Shown: positions 1 through 8,162 of the stretch, one piece after another
Layout of the letters: each line of letters begins with the position of its first letter
How positions within the stretch are numbered: position 1 is the stretch's first letter
DNA from: Deltaproteobacteria bacterium
GTDB taxonomy: Bacteria; Chloroflexota; Dehalococcoidia; Dehalococcoidales; BS750m-G39
Direction of reading: 5' to 3'
NCBI GenBank assembly: GCA_030603275.1
Contig: JAUVYB010000004.1
Location: forward strand, 23,778 to 87,777
DNA: 64,000 nucleotides
Program-made: the position numbers and the translations under genes
The notes under the pieces: model-generated
Told to the model about the DNA's origin: nothing
The model's database searches: none
Seen by the model: the letters and a program-made list of their open reading frames with translations, nothing else

Positions 1-1
1 G

Positions 2-355
2 CTTTTAAAGCGGGTGAGGGACTACGCCCAAGTGATGTCAGACGGCGTCGCCACCAGAGAGGTGGCCGTCGAGGCATTAACCAAGCTTGAGGTGGACAGC
101 ATCGGCCTGGACGAGATAGACCACAAGCTGCTCCGTACTATCGTGGAGAAGTTTGGCGGGGGGCCGGTGGGGCTGGACACCATCGCCGCCTCCATCAGCG
201 AGGAGGCCGACACCATAATGGATGTCTATGAACCCTACCTGCTGCAGCTGGGCTTCCTGGATCGGACCCCCCGCGGAAGACTGGCCACCGAAGCTGCCTA
301 CCAGCATCTTGGGCTGCCCTATAATAAAAGGCCACCGCAGGGCACGCTGCTCTAA
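2..355 (+). CDS. ruvB: RuvB Holliday-junction helicase, C-terminal part (5' truncated)
   Basis: The frame is open from base 2 and reads [11 protein letters not shown] before the GTG that the ORF track used as a start, so the gene begins outside the window. RuvB is the hexameric AAA+ motor that drives RuvA-bound Holliday-junction branch migration. What is seen is the last part of the AAA+ lid and the winged-helix domain, with the family hallmark [21 protein letters not shown] near the end. The GTG at 14 is not a real start. The next gene is queH after a repeat island. Identification is firm; only the C-terminal ~118 residues are visible. Confidence 0.95.
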   Translation, partial: LLKRVRDYAQVMSDGVATREVAVEALTKLEVDSIGLDEIDHKLLRTIVEKFGGGPVGLDTIAASISEEADTIMDVYEPYLLQLGFLDRTPRGRLATEAAYQHLGLPYNKRPPQGTLL

Positions 356-655
356 CCCCATTAACCCCCCACCTGTTCTTAAGTCGTTTTACTACCCACC
401 CACCCACCCTACAGAAGTGATACTTCTATCAATTTCTTCTTGGGGGTGGGGAAAAGGAGAGGCTAATCTCTCTTCTGGGGGTGGGGCAAAAAGGGCTTTA
501 GCCCTACCTTAAGGGCGGCGGGCGGGAAAAGATATAAAACGGGGTGGGGGACTAAGTGTTAAGCTTTAAAGGGTGGGTGGTGTGGGAAAAAGACAATGGG
601 GGGGCGGGGTTCAAGCCCCTTGATAAACAACCACTGATAAGTCTAATATTATAAA
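356..655 (+). repeat. Intergenic mosaic repeat island 1 (modules A and C)
   Basis: This 300-bp gap holds no gene. Module A spans about 405-441 with the inner palindrome agaagt-gat-acttct. Module C spans about 511-550 (aagggcggcgggcggg then gatataaaacggggtggggg). Between them is a short stem, agggctttagccct. After C come further G-runs (gggtgggtggtgtggg), which could form a G-quadruplex on the + strand. Near-identical A and C copies recur at 6.8 and 30.4 kb (A) and at about a dozen other sites (C). Confidence 0.8.
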
Positions 656-1198
656 GTGAAAAGGTTACTTATCCACTGCTGCTGCGCCCACTGCGCCGCC
701 TACACGGTTAACTACTGGCGGGAGCAGGGCTGCAAGGTAAGCGCTTTCTGGTATAACCCCAATATCCACCCCTACACCGAGCACCAGCACCGCCTGGAGG
801 CAATGCAGTCCCTGGCTACGAAGATGAGCCTGCCCCTGATAACAGCCGAAGGCTATGACATAATTGACTATTTCCGGGGGGTGGTGGGGCATGAGCAAGA
901 GCGCTGCCGGCACTGCTTTAAGCTCCGCCTGTCCAAAACAGCTGAAATTGCTAAAGAGAAGGGCTTTGACGCCTTCACCACCACCCTGCTCATCAGCCCC
1001 CAGCAGGAGCACGAGCTGATTAAAGAGGTTGGCGAAGAACTGGGAAAAGAAACTGGGGTGGATTTCCTCTATGCCGACCTGAGGAAGCGCTACTCGGACA
1101 GCCGCCATATGACCAAGCCTATGGAGCTCTACCGCCAGCAGTACTGCGGCTGCGTCTACAGCGAGTGGGAGCGCTACGCCGATATAACCATAAAATAA
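656..1198 (+). CDS. queH: Epoxyqueuosine reductase QueH
   Basis: QueH catalyses the last step of queuosine synthesis, reducing epoxyqueuosine at tRNA position 34; it is the non-homologous replacement of the cobalamin enzyme QueG. The 180-residue protein has the family cysteines: CCCAHC at residues 8-13, RCRHC in the middle and YCGC near the C terminus; members bind an iron-sulfur cluster and a second metal. The start is GTG at 656 with only a weak ribosome site. tRNA-Asn(GTT) at 40.7 kb is one substrate class. Located just after ruvB; no other queuosine gene is in the window. Confidence 0.93.
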   Translation: MKRLLIHCCCAHCAAYTVNYWREQGCKVSAFWYNPNIHPYTEHQHRLEAMQSLATKMSLPLITAEGYDIIDYFRGVVGHEQERCRHCFKLRLSKTAEIAKEKGFDAFTTTLLISPQQEHELIKEVGEELGKETGVDFLYADLRKRYSDSRHMTKPMELYRQQYCGCVYSEWERYADITIK

Positions 1199-1220
1199 GG
1201 GGGCCTCTAAAGAGACCCCC
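1199..1220. terminator. Possible hairpin between convergent queH and exported-protein gene
   Basis: Directly after the queH stop the sequence ggggg..tct-aaaag-aga..ccccc folds into a stem with a small bulge. It lies in the gap between two convergent genes, where a bidirectional terminator would be expected. No U-run follows on either strand, so it is not a classical intrinsic terminator. Confidence 0.35.
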
Positions 1221-1245
1221 TGTGATACCAGCTATAACCGCCGGT

Positions 1246-2031
1246 TTATTCACCGGGCAGATGTACTGCCACCTTCTCCGCCATCATATTCTCGCTGTCA
1301 TAGACGGCGCGGGCCAATTGTCCCTCCTCCACGGCGATAAAGCCGTTGAGGACGAACACCGTGTCCTCGTTATAGCGCAGGGTCACCGCCTCACCATCAT
1401 CGGGGGTTATTTCTATGGTTTCCGAGGAAACATCGGTGATAGTGCCGCTGACGCGTGCGCAGGTGGCCGGTTTTACAATCAGCACCCACCTGGCCAGGCT
1501 TTCACCATCGGCCAGCCAGACCACCACCCTGTCGCCGACCTCAATATCACTGAATTCAGCCCCGGCGCCAAAGGGGCGGCGAATCGCCTGCTGGGGTTCG
1601 GGGAGGGGAACTTCTTCCGTTTGAGCTACCCTGTTTTGAACCCTTAACCTCGCCTGACTAGATACTAAAGCCCCGGCTCGCACCCGGTTCTGAACGCCCA
1701 AGCACGTGCCCGGCTCTTCTGGAGTTCCGGCCTCTGCCTGGTTGCGAAGTCTGAATTGCTGGGCCAGAGCTGTAATCCGCCCCGGTACATCCAGCATGAA
1801 GTATCCGGTATTTTCGTCTACTCTTATGCCTATCTCATCTTCTCCGGACTGAACCTTAAAGTATGCCTGGTTTTCCTCATCAACTTCGGTTACCGTGCCC
1901 CTGACTATACTGGCTTTTGCATCCTCGGTCCAGGGCATGGGTTCATCCGAATCGGCCAGGGCGGGCAGGGCCAGACCTAAAACCAGACTCAACGCCAGTA
2001 CCGAAGCCACAGCTATCTTTAGTAGCGACAT
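1246..2031 (-). CDS. Exported protein with DUF5666-like beta segments
   Basis: The 261-residue product begins with a clear Sec signal peptide (MSLLKIAVASVLALSLVLGLALPALA|D). The mature part has two stretches of the pattern 'SGTITDVSSETIEI..' and 'RGTVTEVDEENQAYFKV..', which resemble the small OB/beta-barrel repeats of DUF5666-type periplasmic or extracellular proteins. A linker with repeated RVQNRV segments joins them. The start ATG at 2031 has a strong SD, aggaggtg, eight bases upstream. A 29-codon ORF overlaps its start. It follows the SIMPL lipoprotein gene on the same strand, so the two may be co-transcribed. Function is unknown; it probably acts outside the membrane. Confidence 0.75.
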   Translation of the reverse strand: MSLLKIAVASVLALSLVLGLALPALADSDEPMPWTEDAKASIVRGTVTEVDEENQAYFKVQSGEDEIGIRVDENTGYFMLDVPGRITALAQQFRLRNQAEAGTPEEPGTCLGVQNRVRAGALVSSQARLRVQNRVAQTEEVPLPEPQQAIRRPFGAGAEFSDIEVGDRVVVWLADGESLARWVLIVKPATCARVSGTITDVSSETIEITPDDGEAVTLRYNEDTVFVLNGFIAVEEGQLARAVYDSENMMAEKVAVHLPGE

Positions 2032-2108
2032 TTTACTTTCACCTCCTGTAGTTTAGTCTCTTTTCCGGCAAATAAAATCAACCGGATAATATCCAACAGT
2101 TTTTTCAT
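2019..2108 (-). CDS. Candidate 29-codon leader ORF overlapping the exported-protein start
   Basis: Not in the ORF track. It reads MKKLLDIIRLILFAGKETKL..VKVKCRY and stops 13 bases inside the downstream gene (start at 2031). Its ATG at 2108 has a good SD (gggagg, about six bases away). The overlap would favour translational coupling or attenuation of the exported protein. The peptide is hydrophobic in its first half and basic at its end. No family is recognised, and it could be chance given its length. Confidence 0.45.
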   Translation of the reverse strand: MKKLLDIIRLILFAGKETKLQEVKVKCRY

Positions 2109-2132
2109 CTAAAACCTCCCAGTTAAAAATTA

Positions 2133-2879
2133 TCAGTCCGCGATGGCGTAAGCCACCTGAACGGTAAGGGTAAGCTCTATCTCTCCGGGGCTGATGGGCG
2201 TGGTGGGCGCTGGCGCTACCATTTCCATCCCGGCGTCTCGATAGACAACGGGAGGATATACGGTGCCCTCGGAGATATAGGTGGGCTTGCCCAGCCCAAT
2301 GCCGGCCAGGTCGGCCAGCTGTTCGGCCTTGGCCCTGGCATCAGCCATTGCCTCCTGGCGGGCTTCCTCATAGTAGGGGGTGGGGTCGTCTACGGAAAAG
2401 CTGATGTTATTGATGCGGGTGTAGTCTCCACCGGCGACGGCGACGGCATCAATAACCGGGCCGGCCTGCTCTACATCCCTTATCTTTGCGGTTACCATAT
2501 TGGTGACCCGGTAGCCGGTCACAACCGGCTCGTCCTTGTAATCATCCCACCTGGTTACCTGGTAAATGCTGAAATATCGGGTCTGGATATCCTTATCCGC
2601 CACACCGCTGTCAGCCAGGGCTGCCATCACCGCATCCATGGCCGTAGCCGCCTGGGCCTGAGCCTGGGCTACCGTATCCGCCTGAGCCTCAATACCCAGG
2701 GACAGAATGGCGATATCAGGGGTAACGGCGACCTTGCCGGTGCCGCTGACCCAGATACCCGATTGCTGGCTATTGATGTCCACCGTATCAATAGTGGTAG
2801 GGCCGCCGGTGCAACCGCTAAAGCCGACTACCGCCAGCATCAGCACCAGGCTCACCGCCACCAACCAAAACTTTTTCAT
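2133..2879 (-). CDS. SIMPL-domain (DUF541) lipoprotein
   Basis: The product is 248 residues. The ATG at 2879 is chosen over the longer ORF start because an aaggagg SD lies six bases upstream and the protein then begins MKKFWLVAVSLVLMLAVVGFSGC, a lipoprotein signal with lipobox FSGC. The rest matches the SIMPL/DUF541 family: ISVSGTGKVAVTPDIA-type opening, repeated alternating segments such as 'VAQAQAQAATAMDAVMAAL', and RVTNMVTAKIRDVEQAG. Family members are periplasmic or surface proteins of uncertain role, some forming oligomeric channels or cages. It precedes the leader ORF and exported protein on the same strand. Confidence 0.88.
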   Translation of the reverse strand: MKKFWLVAVSLVLMLAVVGFSGCTGGPTTIDTVDINSQQSGIWVSGTGKVAVTPDIAILSLGIEAQADTVAQAQAQAATAMDAVMAALADSGVADKDIQTRYFSIYQVTRWDDYKDEPVVTGYRVTNMVTAKIRDVEQAGPVIDAVAVAGGDYTRINNISFSVDDPTPYYEEARQEAMADARAKAEQLADLAGIGLGKPTYISEGTVYPPVVYRDAGMEMVAPAPTTPISPGEIELTLTVQVAYAIAD

Positions 2880-2978
2880 CGCTTGCCTCCTTGATATTCT
2901 TTCTTCCACCTATATATAACGAAAAAGCCGCCGATTAGTTAGGCGGCGACTTAAGGGAATTTTAAAAAAGGGTTATGA

Positions 2979-3866
2979 CTACTCTAAAGCCTCAAGGACC
3001 TCCTCATAGCCGTCCTCCGATACGGCAAGCGCCCGTCGCAGGGCAGCCCTGGTTGACTCCGGTACTTCATCCAGCACGGCGTGCAGAACCGCCCGGTTAT
3101 GAGCCGCATTAGACACCAGCGTGTCCCTTAGCTGAGCCCGATTACCGTTCCGGGCAGTGTCATCACTGCTACCCCAATCCTTCCCCGGCTGGGGTGCTAA
3201 TACCGGCTCCGGCGGGGCTTCATCAGTTGTCGGCGGTTCCGTCGGGGCTCCAGCTTCTTCTGTCGGCGGCGCCATCAGCATCGGTTCTTCATCCCCACTC
3301 TGGGCCAGGACGAGCACAGTCAAAAGTGCCAGGTGCCTGTCCAGGCGCTGGGTGACAAGCTCCACCTGCCCGGTATTACCCTTACCGGCCATGTAAGCTA
3401 TCTCGGCCACACGCCGGTCAGCCAGCTGGGCGCAGAGCCTAGCCTTACCCATCTGAGAGGGAGTTAGCGTCAGGCGCACCTGCTCGGTGGCCAGCTTTAC
3501 CGAATAGAGAGGGCTATCGGGCATGCTGCTATCGGCGGCGGCAACCGTGCCTCCCCCGCCTAACACCAGGACGAGAACTATAGCCATCACCGTTGCCCAC
3601 CGCGGGAACCAGCCCCAGGAGGTGCGGCTCTTACGGGCGGTCCTTTCCTGTAGCGCCGCGCGGAACTGGTACATGGCCCTGGCTTTGAAATCGGGGCGGG
3701 GCTGAATGGCCGACGCCTCCCTGGCCGCCAGAGCCGTCTCCAGTAACGGCTTTAGCTCGGCTGCCTGCCCTGGGTAGCGTGCAAGGCACTGCTCCAGGCT
3801 TTCGCCTTTAACCAGCAGCCGTTCCAGGCATTCGTTTAAGATATTATCAAATTCTCTATTCTTCAT
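2979..3866 (-). CDS. Membrane-anchored anti-sigma-like protein (DUF5667)
   Basis: The N-terminal ~75 residues (NECLERLLVKGESLEQCLARYPGQ..) resemble the cytoplasmic segment found in Chloroflexi anti-sigma-like proteins. One transmembrane helix follows at about residue 90-110 (WATVMAIVLVLVLGGGGTV). The extracytoplasmic part has the DUF5667 pattern DSPLYSVKLATEQVRLTLT, then a Pro/Glu-rich linker and a C-terminal helical region. Its start overlaps the ECF sigma gene by 11 bases, the usual sigma/anti-sigma layout. It probably holds the sigma factor at the membrane until an envelope signal arrives; this is inferred from layout and topology. Confidence 0.8.
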   Translation of the reverse strand: MKNREFDNILNECLERLLVKGESLEQCLARYPGQAAELKPLLETALAAREASAIQPRPDFKARAMYQFRAALQERTARKSRTSWGWFPRWATVMAIVLVLVLGGGGTVAAADSSMPDSPLYSVKLATEQVRLTLTPSQMGKARLCAQLADRRVAEIAYMAGKGNTGQVELVTQRLDRHLALLTVLVLAQSGDEEPMLMAPPTEEAGAPTEPPTTDEAPPEPVLAPQPGKDWGSSDDTARNGNRAQLRDTLVSNAAHNRAVLHAVLDEVPESTRAALRRALAVSEDGYEEVLEALE

Positions 3867-4398
3867 TTTTCGTCACCGATAGCGCCCGGCGCAGGGCGAC
3901 TATGCCGCTGTGCTGTAACGCCTTTACCGCCCCCTGGTTCTTGCCCATTACCTCGGCCACCTGGGCGATGGACAGCTCACTGGTAAAGCGGAGGGAAATC
4001 ACCTCGCGCTGGGCATCGGTCAAATGCCGGGCAGCCGCCAGTACCTGCTCTATATCCAGCTTGCGCTCGGCGGCCAGCTGGGGGTTGTCACCACCGCTGA
4101 CCAGCGTTTCCTCCAGCGGCACCACCGTCTTCTTTTTCTTTCTCAGGTAATCAACCACCTGATTGTGGGCGATACGGTAGAGCCAGGCGGAGAAGGGTTT
4201 ACCCCTCCACTTGAAGGAAGAGATGGACCGGAGTGTGTTTAGAAAGACCTGCTGAGTCAAGTCTTCTGCCTCCACCGCATCTCCTATCTTGAGGGTTATA
4301 TAGCGATAAATCCTATCGAAATACTCCTCATATATCTGTGCAAAAGCTTCCTGGTCTTGCTTTTGCGCCCGGCGTACCAGGCTTTCCTCGTCTTGCAC
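3856..4398 (-). CDS. ECF-type RNA polymerase sigma factor
   Basis: A 180-residue sigma-70 family member with only regions 2 and 4. Region 2 shows DLTQQVFLNTLRSISSFKWRGKPFSAWLYRIAHNQVVDYLR and region 4 shows LTDAQREVISLRFTSELSIAQVAEVMGKNQGAVKALQHSGIVALRR. The start is GTG at 4398 with a gggag site upstream. It is the first gene of the sigma/anti-sigma pair. Upstream is repeat island 2, so its promoter must lie in or beyond that island. Its targets cannot be told from the window. Confidence 0.93.
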   Translation of the reverse strand: MQDEESLVRRAQKQDQEAFAQIYEEYFDRIYRYITLKIGDAVEAEDLTQQVFLNTLRSISSFKWRGKPFSAWLYRIAHNQVVDYLRKKKKTVVPLEETLVSGGDNPQLAAERKLDIEQVLAAARHLTDAQREVISLRFTSELSIAQVAEVMGKNQGAVKALQHSGIVALRRALSVTKNEE

Positions 4399-4939
4399 CT
4401 GACAACTCCCAGCCGCTTCAAGCGGTAATTATGGCGTTATCCTGTGCACATAGTATAACGAAGCAAATAGCAAAAAGATAGTTTCCTAATCGTAGCAACC
4501 CACCCGATAGAGGTTACACCTCTCTCTGACTTGGGGGAGGATTGACCCCACTTCCCACCCCTTTTAACGATTCTATTTCTTCCTGGGGGGCTTGAATGTT
4601 TAGCTGGCAACTCTACTTAGCAACCTACCCCCTTAATCCCCCTCCCTTGTAAGGGAGGGGGAAGGTTTTTTATAGAAGAGGGGGCTTCGCCCCCTCTTAA
4701 ACACCCCTGATATTTTTTGAGTTTTAGAGGCATAGCTTTTGAGGATGGGAGTAAAAAGGTCTTTAGCCAGTTTCATTAATAAGGGCGGCGGGCTTAATTC
4801 CCATCCCCTGTAAGGGGTGGGGCGTAACCTTTCCATATAAGGGTGGTGGGCGGGAATAGATATAAATGGGGGTGGGGGGAATAAAGGGCTAAGTTATGCT
4901 ACAATACTACAAAATTTAGACTTTATAGGAATTAAGAAC
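4399..4939 (+). repeat. Intergenic mosaic repeat island 2 (modules B and C)
   Basis: This 541-bp stretch between divergent genes has no credible ORF. Module B spans about 4627-4708 with both stems: ccctccctt/aagggaggg, then a T-run and agaggggg-cttcg-ccccctct. A truncated stem (cccatcccc/ggggtggg) follows, then module C at about 4839-4880 (gggtggtgggcggg, tataaatgggggtgggg). An AT-richer stretch with tacaat at about 4903 lies before the GNAT gene and may contain its -10 element. Confidence 0.8.
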
Positions 4940-5599
4940 TTGGCTTTTAACATACGCCTGATGTGCCAGGAAGACCTCCCCCAGGTCAATGAGATTGACC
5001 ACGAAGCCTTCCCCACCCTGTGGCCACCACCCAACTACCAGCGGGAGCTTAAGAACGGCTTGGCTCATTACATCGTGGCCTGCGACGAGGAGGAAGAATA
5101 TGAGCCGCCGGCGCCGGAAGACGCCCCTCCAAAAGGCTCTTCCGGGCTGCTGGACAGACTGAGACGTCTCTTCAACCACCACCGTCCTTCTGATAACGAA
5201 CCCGCCTCGTCAGTAAGTGGATATATCTTTGGCTTTGCCGGCCTGTGGTTGATGGCCGGGGAAGCCCATATAACTAACATTGCCGTGCGGGAGAGCTACC
5301 GCCGACAGGGTCTAGGTGAACTGCTGCTCATCTCAATGATAGAGCTGGCGGTAGGGCTGGACGCCCACCTGGTCACGCTGGAGGTGCGCGCCTCCAACAC
5401 CACCGCCCAGAGCCTCTATGCCAAGTACGGCTTCATTGAGGTGGGGCTGCGCCGCGCCTACTACACCGACAACCGGGAGGACGGGGTGCTGATGACCATA
5501 GAAAATGTCACCTCAGCCCCGGTTCAGGCCAACCTCCGGCAGTTAAAGCAGGCCCACGCCCAAAGATGGAGAGCGCCTGTCCACCGTATTGCCCACTAG
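4940..5599 (+). CDS. GNAT N-acetyltransferase, RimI-like
   Basis: The 219-residue protein starts at TTG 4940 behind a modest agga site. The N-terminal part (NIRLMCQEDLPQVNEIDHEAFPTLWPP) and the acetyl-CoA-binding motif RRQGLGELLL, followed by LEVRASNTTAQSLYAKYGFIEVGLRRAYY, are typical of RimI-type enzymes that acetylate the N terminus of ribosomal or other proteins. Between them is an acidic and proline-rich insertion of about 40 residues (EEEEYEPPAPEDAPPKG..), longer than in standard RimI. The substrate is not known. Confidence 0.85.
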   Translation: MAFNIRLMCQEDLPQVNEIDHEAFPTLWPPPNYQRELKNGLAHYIVACDEEEEYEPPAPEDAPPKGSSGLLDRLRRLFNHHRPSDNEPASSVSGYIFGFAGLWLMAGEAHITNIAVRESYRRQGLGELLLISMIELAVGLDAHLVTLEVRASNTTAQSLYAKYGFIEVGLRRAYYTDNREDGVLMTIENVTSAPVQANLRQLKQAHAQRWRAPVHRIAH

Positions 5600-5627
5600 A
5601 ACCTCCCAACATCAAACCAAGGGGTTA

Positions 5628-5657
5628 TTGACAAAAGCCAAAAAATGCGGATAATAC
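5628..5657 (+). promoter_or_regulatory. Sigma-70-type promoter for GNAT gene at 5705
   Basis: TTGACA at 5628-5633, an 18-base spacer, then TAATAC at 5652-5657 (or GATAAT at 5650-5655 with a 16-base spacer). The gene follows after about 45 bases with a gaaggaga ribosome site. Confidence 0.6.
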
Positions 5658-5704
5658 GAGGCATACACAAAAGCACCCCCTGAGCTTAAAGAAGGAGAGA
5701 TACC

Positions 5705-6172
5705 ATGAGTGATACCGAAAGAGGCGAGAGTAAGATAAGGGTCCGTCCCATGGAACCCATGGATATTGACAGCGTTCTGGCTATTGACAGTAAAATAACC
5801 GGGGTGCGAAGAGCGGCCACCTATACCGATTTGATTATCGGCGACCTGGGCAAAATCCCCGACTTAAGCTTTGTTGCCGAGGTTGACGGCGAGGTGCAGG
5901 GCTTTCTGCTGGCCCGGCGGGCCTATTTTGGAGAACCTTTTGATGAAGTGGGCATGATTCACATACTGGGCGTTGAACCCGACTACCAGCGGCTGGGTGT
6001 CGCCACCCAGATGGTCAACGCCCTGGTGAAGGCCTGCCAGGAGAAAAAACTTAACGCAGTGCGAATAATGATTGATGAAAATGACGACCAGCTACAGAGC
6101 CTGTTCCAGCAGCTGAATTTCCGCCGGGGAAAGCTCGTCGACTACACCAAGAAGTTAAAAAAGATAGATTAA
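5705..6172 (+). CDS. GNAT acetyltransferase (paralogue 1)
   Basis: The 155-residue protein has a complete GNAT fold: N-terminal IRVRPMEPMDIDSVLAID, central LSFVAEVDGEVQGFLLARRAYF, and acetyl-CoA motif A YQRLGVATQMVNALVKAC. The SD gaaggagag lies eight bases before ATG 5705. It is clearly related to the GNAT at 6997: both share the PMExxDIDxV opening, DEVGxIxxLxxxPDYQ and the ending LxFxRxxLVxYTK. The pair looks like a duplication, with one small membrane-protein gene and a repeat island between them. Substrate unknown. Confidence 0.85.
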   Translation: MSDTERGESKIRVRPMEPMDIDSVLAIDSKITGVRRAATYTDLIIGDLGKIPDLSFVAEVDGEVQGFLLARRAYFGEPFDEVGMIHILGVEPDYQRLGVATQMVNALVKACQEKKLNAVRIMIDENDDQLQSLFQQLNFRRGKLVDYTKKLKKID

Positions 6173-6201
6173 GCCGGCTACAGGATATACCTTAAGGGAG
6201 T

Positions 6202-6666
6202 CTATTTACCGCCCGGTTTGGGCATCTCTTTAGCCCTCTTATTCAGCTCCAGCCACTCCTCAAGTCCCTGCTTGCTCCTGGCCAGCGGCTCCTTTAACCT
6301 GTCTACCTGAATACCGGCTAAGTAGCTCGACGATTTGTGCTTTTTGGCAGTCTCTATCTCGCCGTTAAACTCCTCGGCAATGGCATAGGCTCCGGCCAGG
6401 GTATTACGCAAACTCTGGTCTATATAGTCCATCTTATCCTTGTTTCTTTTCCAAACGCCAGTTTTAAACTTCTTGGCCTGCCACTTGAAGAGGAAGGCTT
6501 CCATGAGCTTCTGGTTATAGTCTATTTCAGATAGCAGGCCGCGCACCGCCTGCTGTTGCCGCTTCTGCTGCTGCTGCTTCCTGAAGAAAACATTGATAAC
6601 GACGAAGATAAGAACCGGTGCCAGATAGGTTAAGACCTGGCCTATGTCTCCCCAGTCAAAATCCAA
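6202..6666 (-). CDS. Small membrane-anchored protein of unknown function
   Basis: The 154-residue product has one N-terminal membrane helix (YLAPVLIFVVINVFF), then a Gln/Lys-rich stretch (RKQQQQKRQQQAV) and a mostly helical cytoplasmic part likely to form a coiled coil. No family is recognised. It is convergent with the upstream GNAT gene. The start ATG at 6666 is followed by a plausible orientation with the helix near the N terminus. Coding is supported by the length, composition and fit between neighbours. Confidence 0.6.
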   Translation of the reverse strand: MDFDWGDIGQVLTYLAPVLIFVVINVFFRKQQQQKRQQQAVRGLLSEIDYNQKLMEAFLFKWQAKKFKTGVWKRNKDKMDYIDQSLRNTLAGAYAIAEEFNGEIETAKKHKSSSYLAGIQVDRLKEPLARSKQGLEEWLELNKRAKEMPKPGGK

Positions 6667-6929
6667 GGCTCACCCCTTATGGCTAAATCCAAAATTTAAT
6701 TAAAACACAAACCGATAACCATGTCCAACGGGTAATAGACCCGGGCGGAAACGCGGGGCTTCCTTAATCAAAAAGATAAAGGGGGGAATCGCCCGGTTTT
6801 TAGAGTGTGTTTTATTTCCCACCCTCCCACCCTACAGAAGTGATACTTCTATCAATTTCTTCTTAGGGGGGTGTTTAAGAGGGGGCAAAGCCCCCTCTTT
6901 ACCTTAAAGGGTGGAGGGCGGGCGGAATA
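6667..6929 (+). repeat. Intergenic repeat island 3 (modules A, reversed B part, truncated C)
   Basis: Module A at about 6828-6864 (caccctacagaagtgatacttct..) is nearly identical to the copy at 405. It runs directly into the reverse form of the second B palindrome (gtgtttaagagggggc-aaa-gccccctct, about 6874-6899) and a truncated C (gggtggagggcgggcgg, about 6909-6925). The first 120 bases after the membrane-protein gene hold nothing I can name. Confidence 0.75.
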
Positions 6930-6958
6930 TTGAACGAAAGTGCCAAAACTGCTATAAT
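6930..6958 (+). promoter_or_regulatory. Consensus promoter for GNAT gene at 6997
   Basis: TTGAAC at 6930-6935, a 17-base spacer and a perfect TATAAT at 6953-6958. It begins a few bases after the truncated end of repeat module C. Confidence 0.75.
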
Positions 6959-6996
6959 GCAAATCTATTCCGGCAAAGTCAATGGGGGTGATTACT

Positions 6997-7488
6997 ATGG
7001 CAAGTGGAAACAAAAGCCCAATAAACATCAGGCCTATGGAGCGTGGGGATATCGATACCGTTATATCTATCTACGGTAAAATCAGGGATGAAAAAATACC
7101 CGGCGTTAAGCGGAGCCGCCTCAGCTACAGGAGCGCCCTGACCTACGCAGAGGTAGCCTTGACTGATCCCGGGGGCCCGCTTGACCTGAGTTTTGTCGCT
7201 GAAGCTGATGGTAAGGCCATTGGCTTTATCTGGAGCCGGTTAGCCTACGTGGGCATACCGATCGACGAAGTGGGCATCATCTACATGTTGGTCATTGACC
7301 CCGACTACCAGAAAAGGGGTATCGCCGGTAAACTGATCGAGGCACTAGCGAAGCGCTGCCGTGACAGAGGGGTTAAAACGGTGCGCGCCATCATCGACGA
7401 ACGCCACTGGGAGCTGCAGAACTATTTCCAGAAGCTCGGCTTCCACCGCAGCGAGCTGGTCATCTACACCAAAGCCGCTAAAGGTTAA
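6997..7488 (+). CDS. GNAT acetyltransferase (paralogue 2)
   Basis: The ATG at 6997 is preferred over the longer ORF start at 6982, because a gggggtg ribosome site sits eight bases before it. The protein is 163 residues and has the GNAT core: INIRPMERGDIDTVISIY, LSFVAEADGKAIGFIWSRLAY, and motif A YQKRGIAGKLIEALAKRC. It differs from paralogue 1 mainly by an insertion of about 15 residues in the N-terminal third. Its own promoter (6930-6958) suggests separate expression. Substrate unknown; it is convergent with the Trm9-like gene. Confidence 0.85.
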   Translation: MASGNKSPINIRPMERGDIDTVISIYGKIRDEKIPGVKRSRLSYRSALTYAEVALTDPGGPLDLSFVAEADGKAIGFIWSRLAYVGIPIDEVGIIYMLVIDPDYQKRGIAGKLIEALAKRCRDRGVKTVRAIIDERHWELQNYFQKLGFHRSELVIYTKAAKG

Positions 7489-7520
7489 GCCGACTTTCCC
7501 GCATTATACGCCCTGAAGAG

Positions 7521-8162
7521 TTATGGTGCCTTTACTAATAAACATATATTGCGGGAAAAGAGCTTTAGCGGGAAGCGGTAGGCGCTCTCCGGGAAGGATT
7601 TTATTACCTCAAAGCCCGCCCCCTCTGCCAGCTTTTCCAGCTCACTATAGGAGAAGAGGTAGTAGCGACGGTGGAGGGTCTGGCCTTTTTTACGCCAGGG
7701 TACGGTTACCTCTTTGGGCTTGAACCAGAAACGGGGCTGGCAGCGGTTCCATACCGTGATAAAGGCCTCAGCGCCGGGCTTCAGCACCCGTTTGAGTTCA
7801 GCTAAAGCCGCCTGGTGTTCCCCGCCCATGAGGTGGTGATAGGTTGCCACCGCTATTGCCCAATCAAAGCTCTCATCGGGGTAGGGGAGGCGGCGTACAT
7901 CAGCCAGCGTCAGCTCCACGGCCAAGCCGAATTTCTGGGCGTATTTTTCGGCGAACTTTAGCATCTCGGCGGAGAAGTCCACCCCGTAGAGCTCAAAGCC
8001 GTCTTTAAAGGGCAGAAAATCGGGGCCGTGGGCGCAGCCGACGTTGAGCAGCTTGCCCTTCTGCCAGCGCTCTGCCAGCGCCTCCAGCTCGGTGCGGAAT
8101 ATAGACCAGTGCCGGAAGTTATACCAGCCGGGGGCTATCTGGTTAAATACTTCTCTTGTCAC
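7521..8162 (-). CDS. Trm9/ALKBH8-like SAM methyltransferase
   Basis: A 213-residue class I methyltransferase. It has the SAM motif LLNVGCAHGPDFLPF, the acidic residue in ELYGVDFSAEM, and the signature VATYHHLMGGEHQAALAELKRVLKPGAEAFITVWN followed by VPWRKKGQTLHRRYYLFSYSELEKLAEGAGFEV. That HH..RVLKPGG..VW..RYY order is typical of Trm9/ALKBH8 enzymes, which methylate 5-carboxymethyluridine at tRNA wobble position 34. It is divergent from an Elp3 gene, whose product makes that carboxymethyl group. The start is GTG 8162 at the edge of a repeat island. The substrate is inferred from motif and neighbour. Confidence 0.75.
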   Translation of the reverse strand: MTREVFNQIAPGWYNFRHWSIFRTELEALAERWQKGKLLNVGCAHGPDFLPFKDGFELYGVDFSAEMLKFAEKYAQKFGLAVELTLADVRRLPYPDESFDWAIAVATYHHLMGGEHQAALAELKRVLKPGAEAFITVWNRCQPRFWFKPKEVTVPWRKKGQTLHRRYYLFSYSELEKLAEGAGFEVIKSFPESAYRFPLKLFSRNICLLVKAP

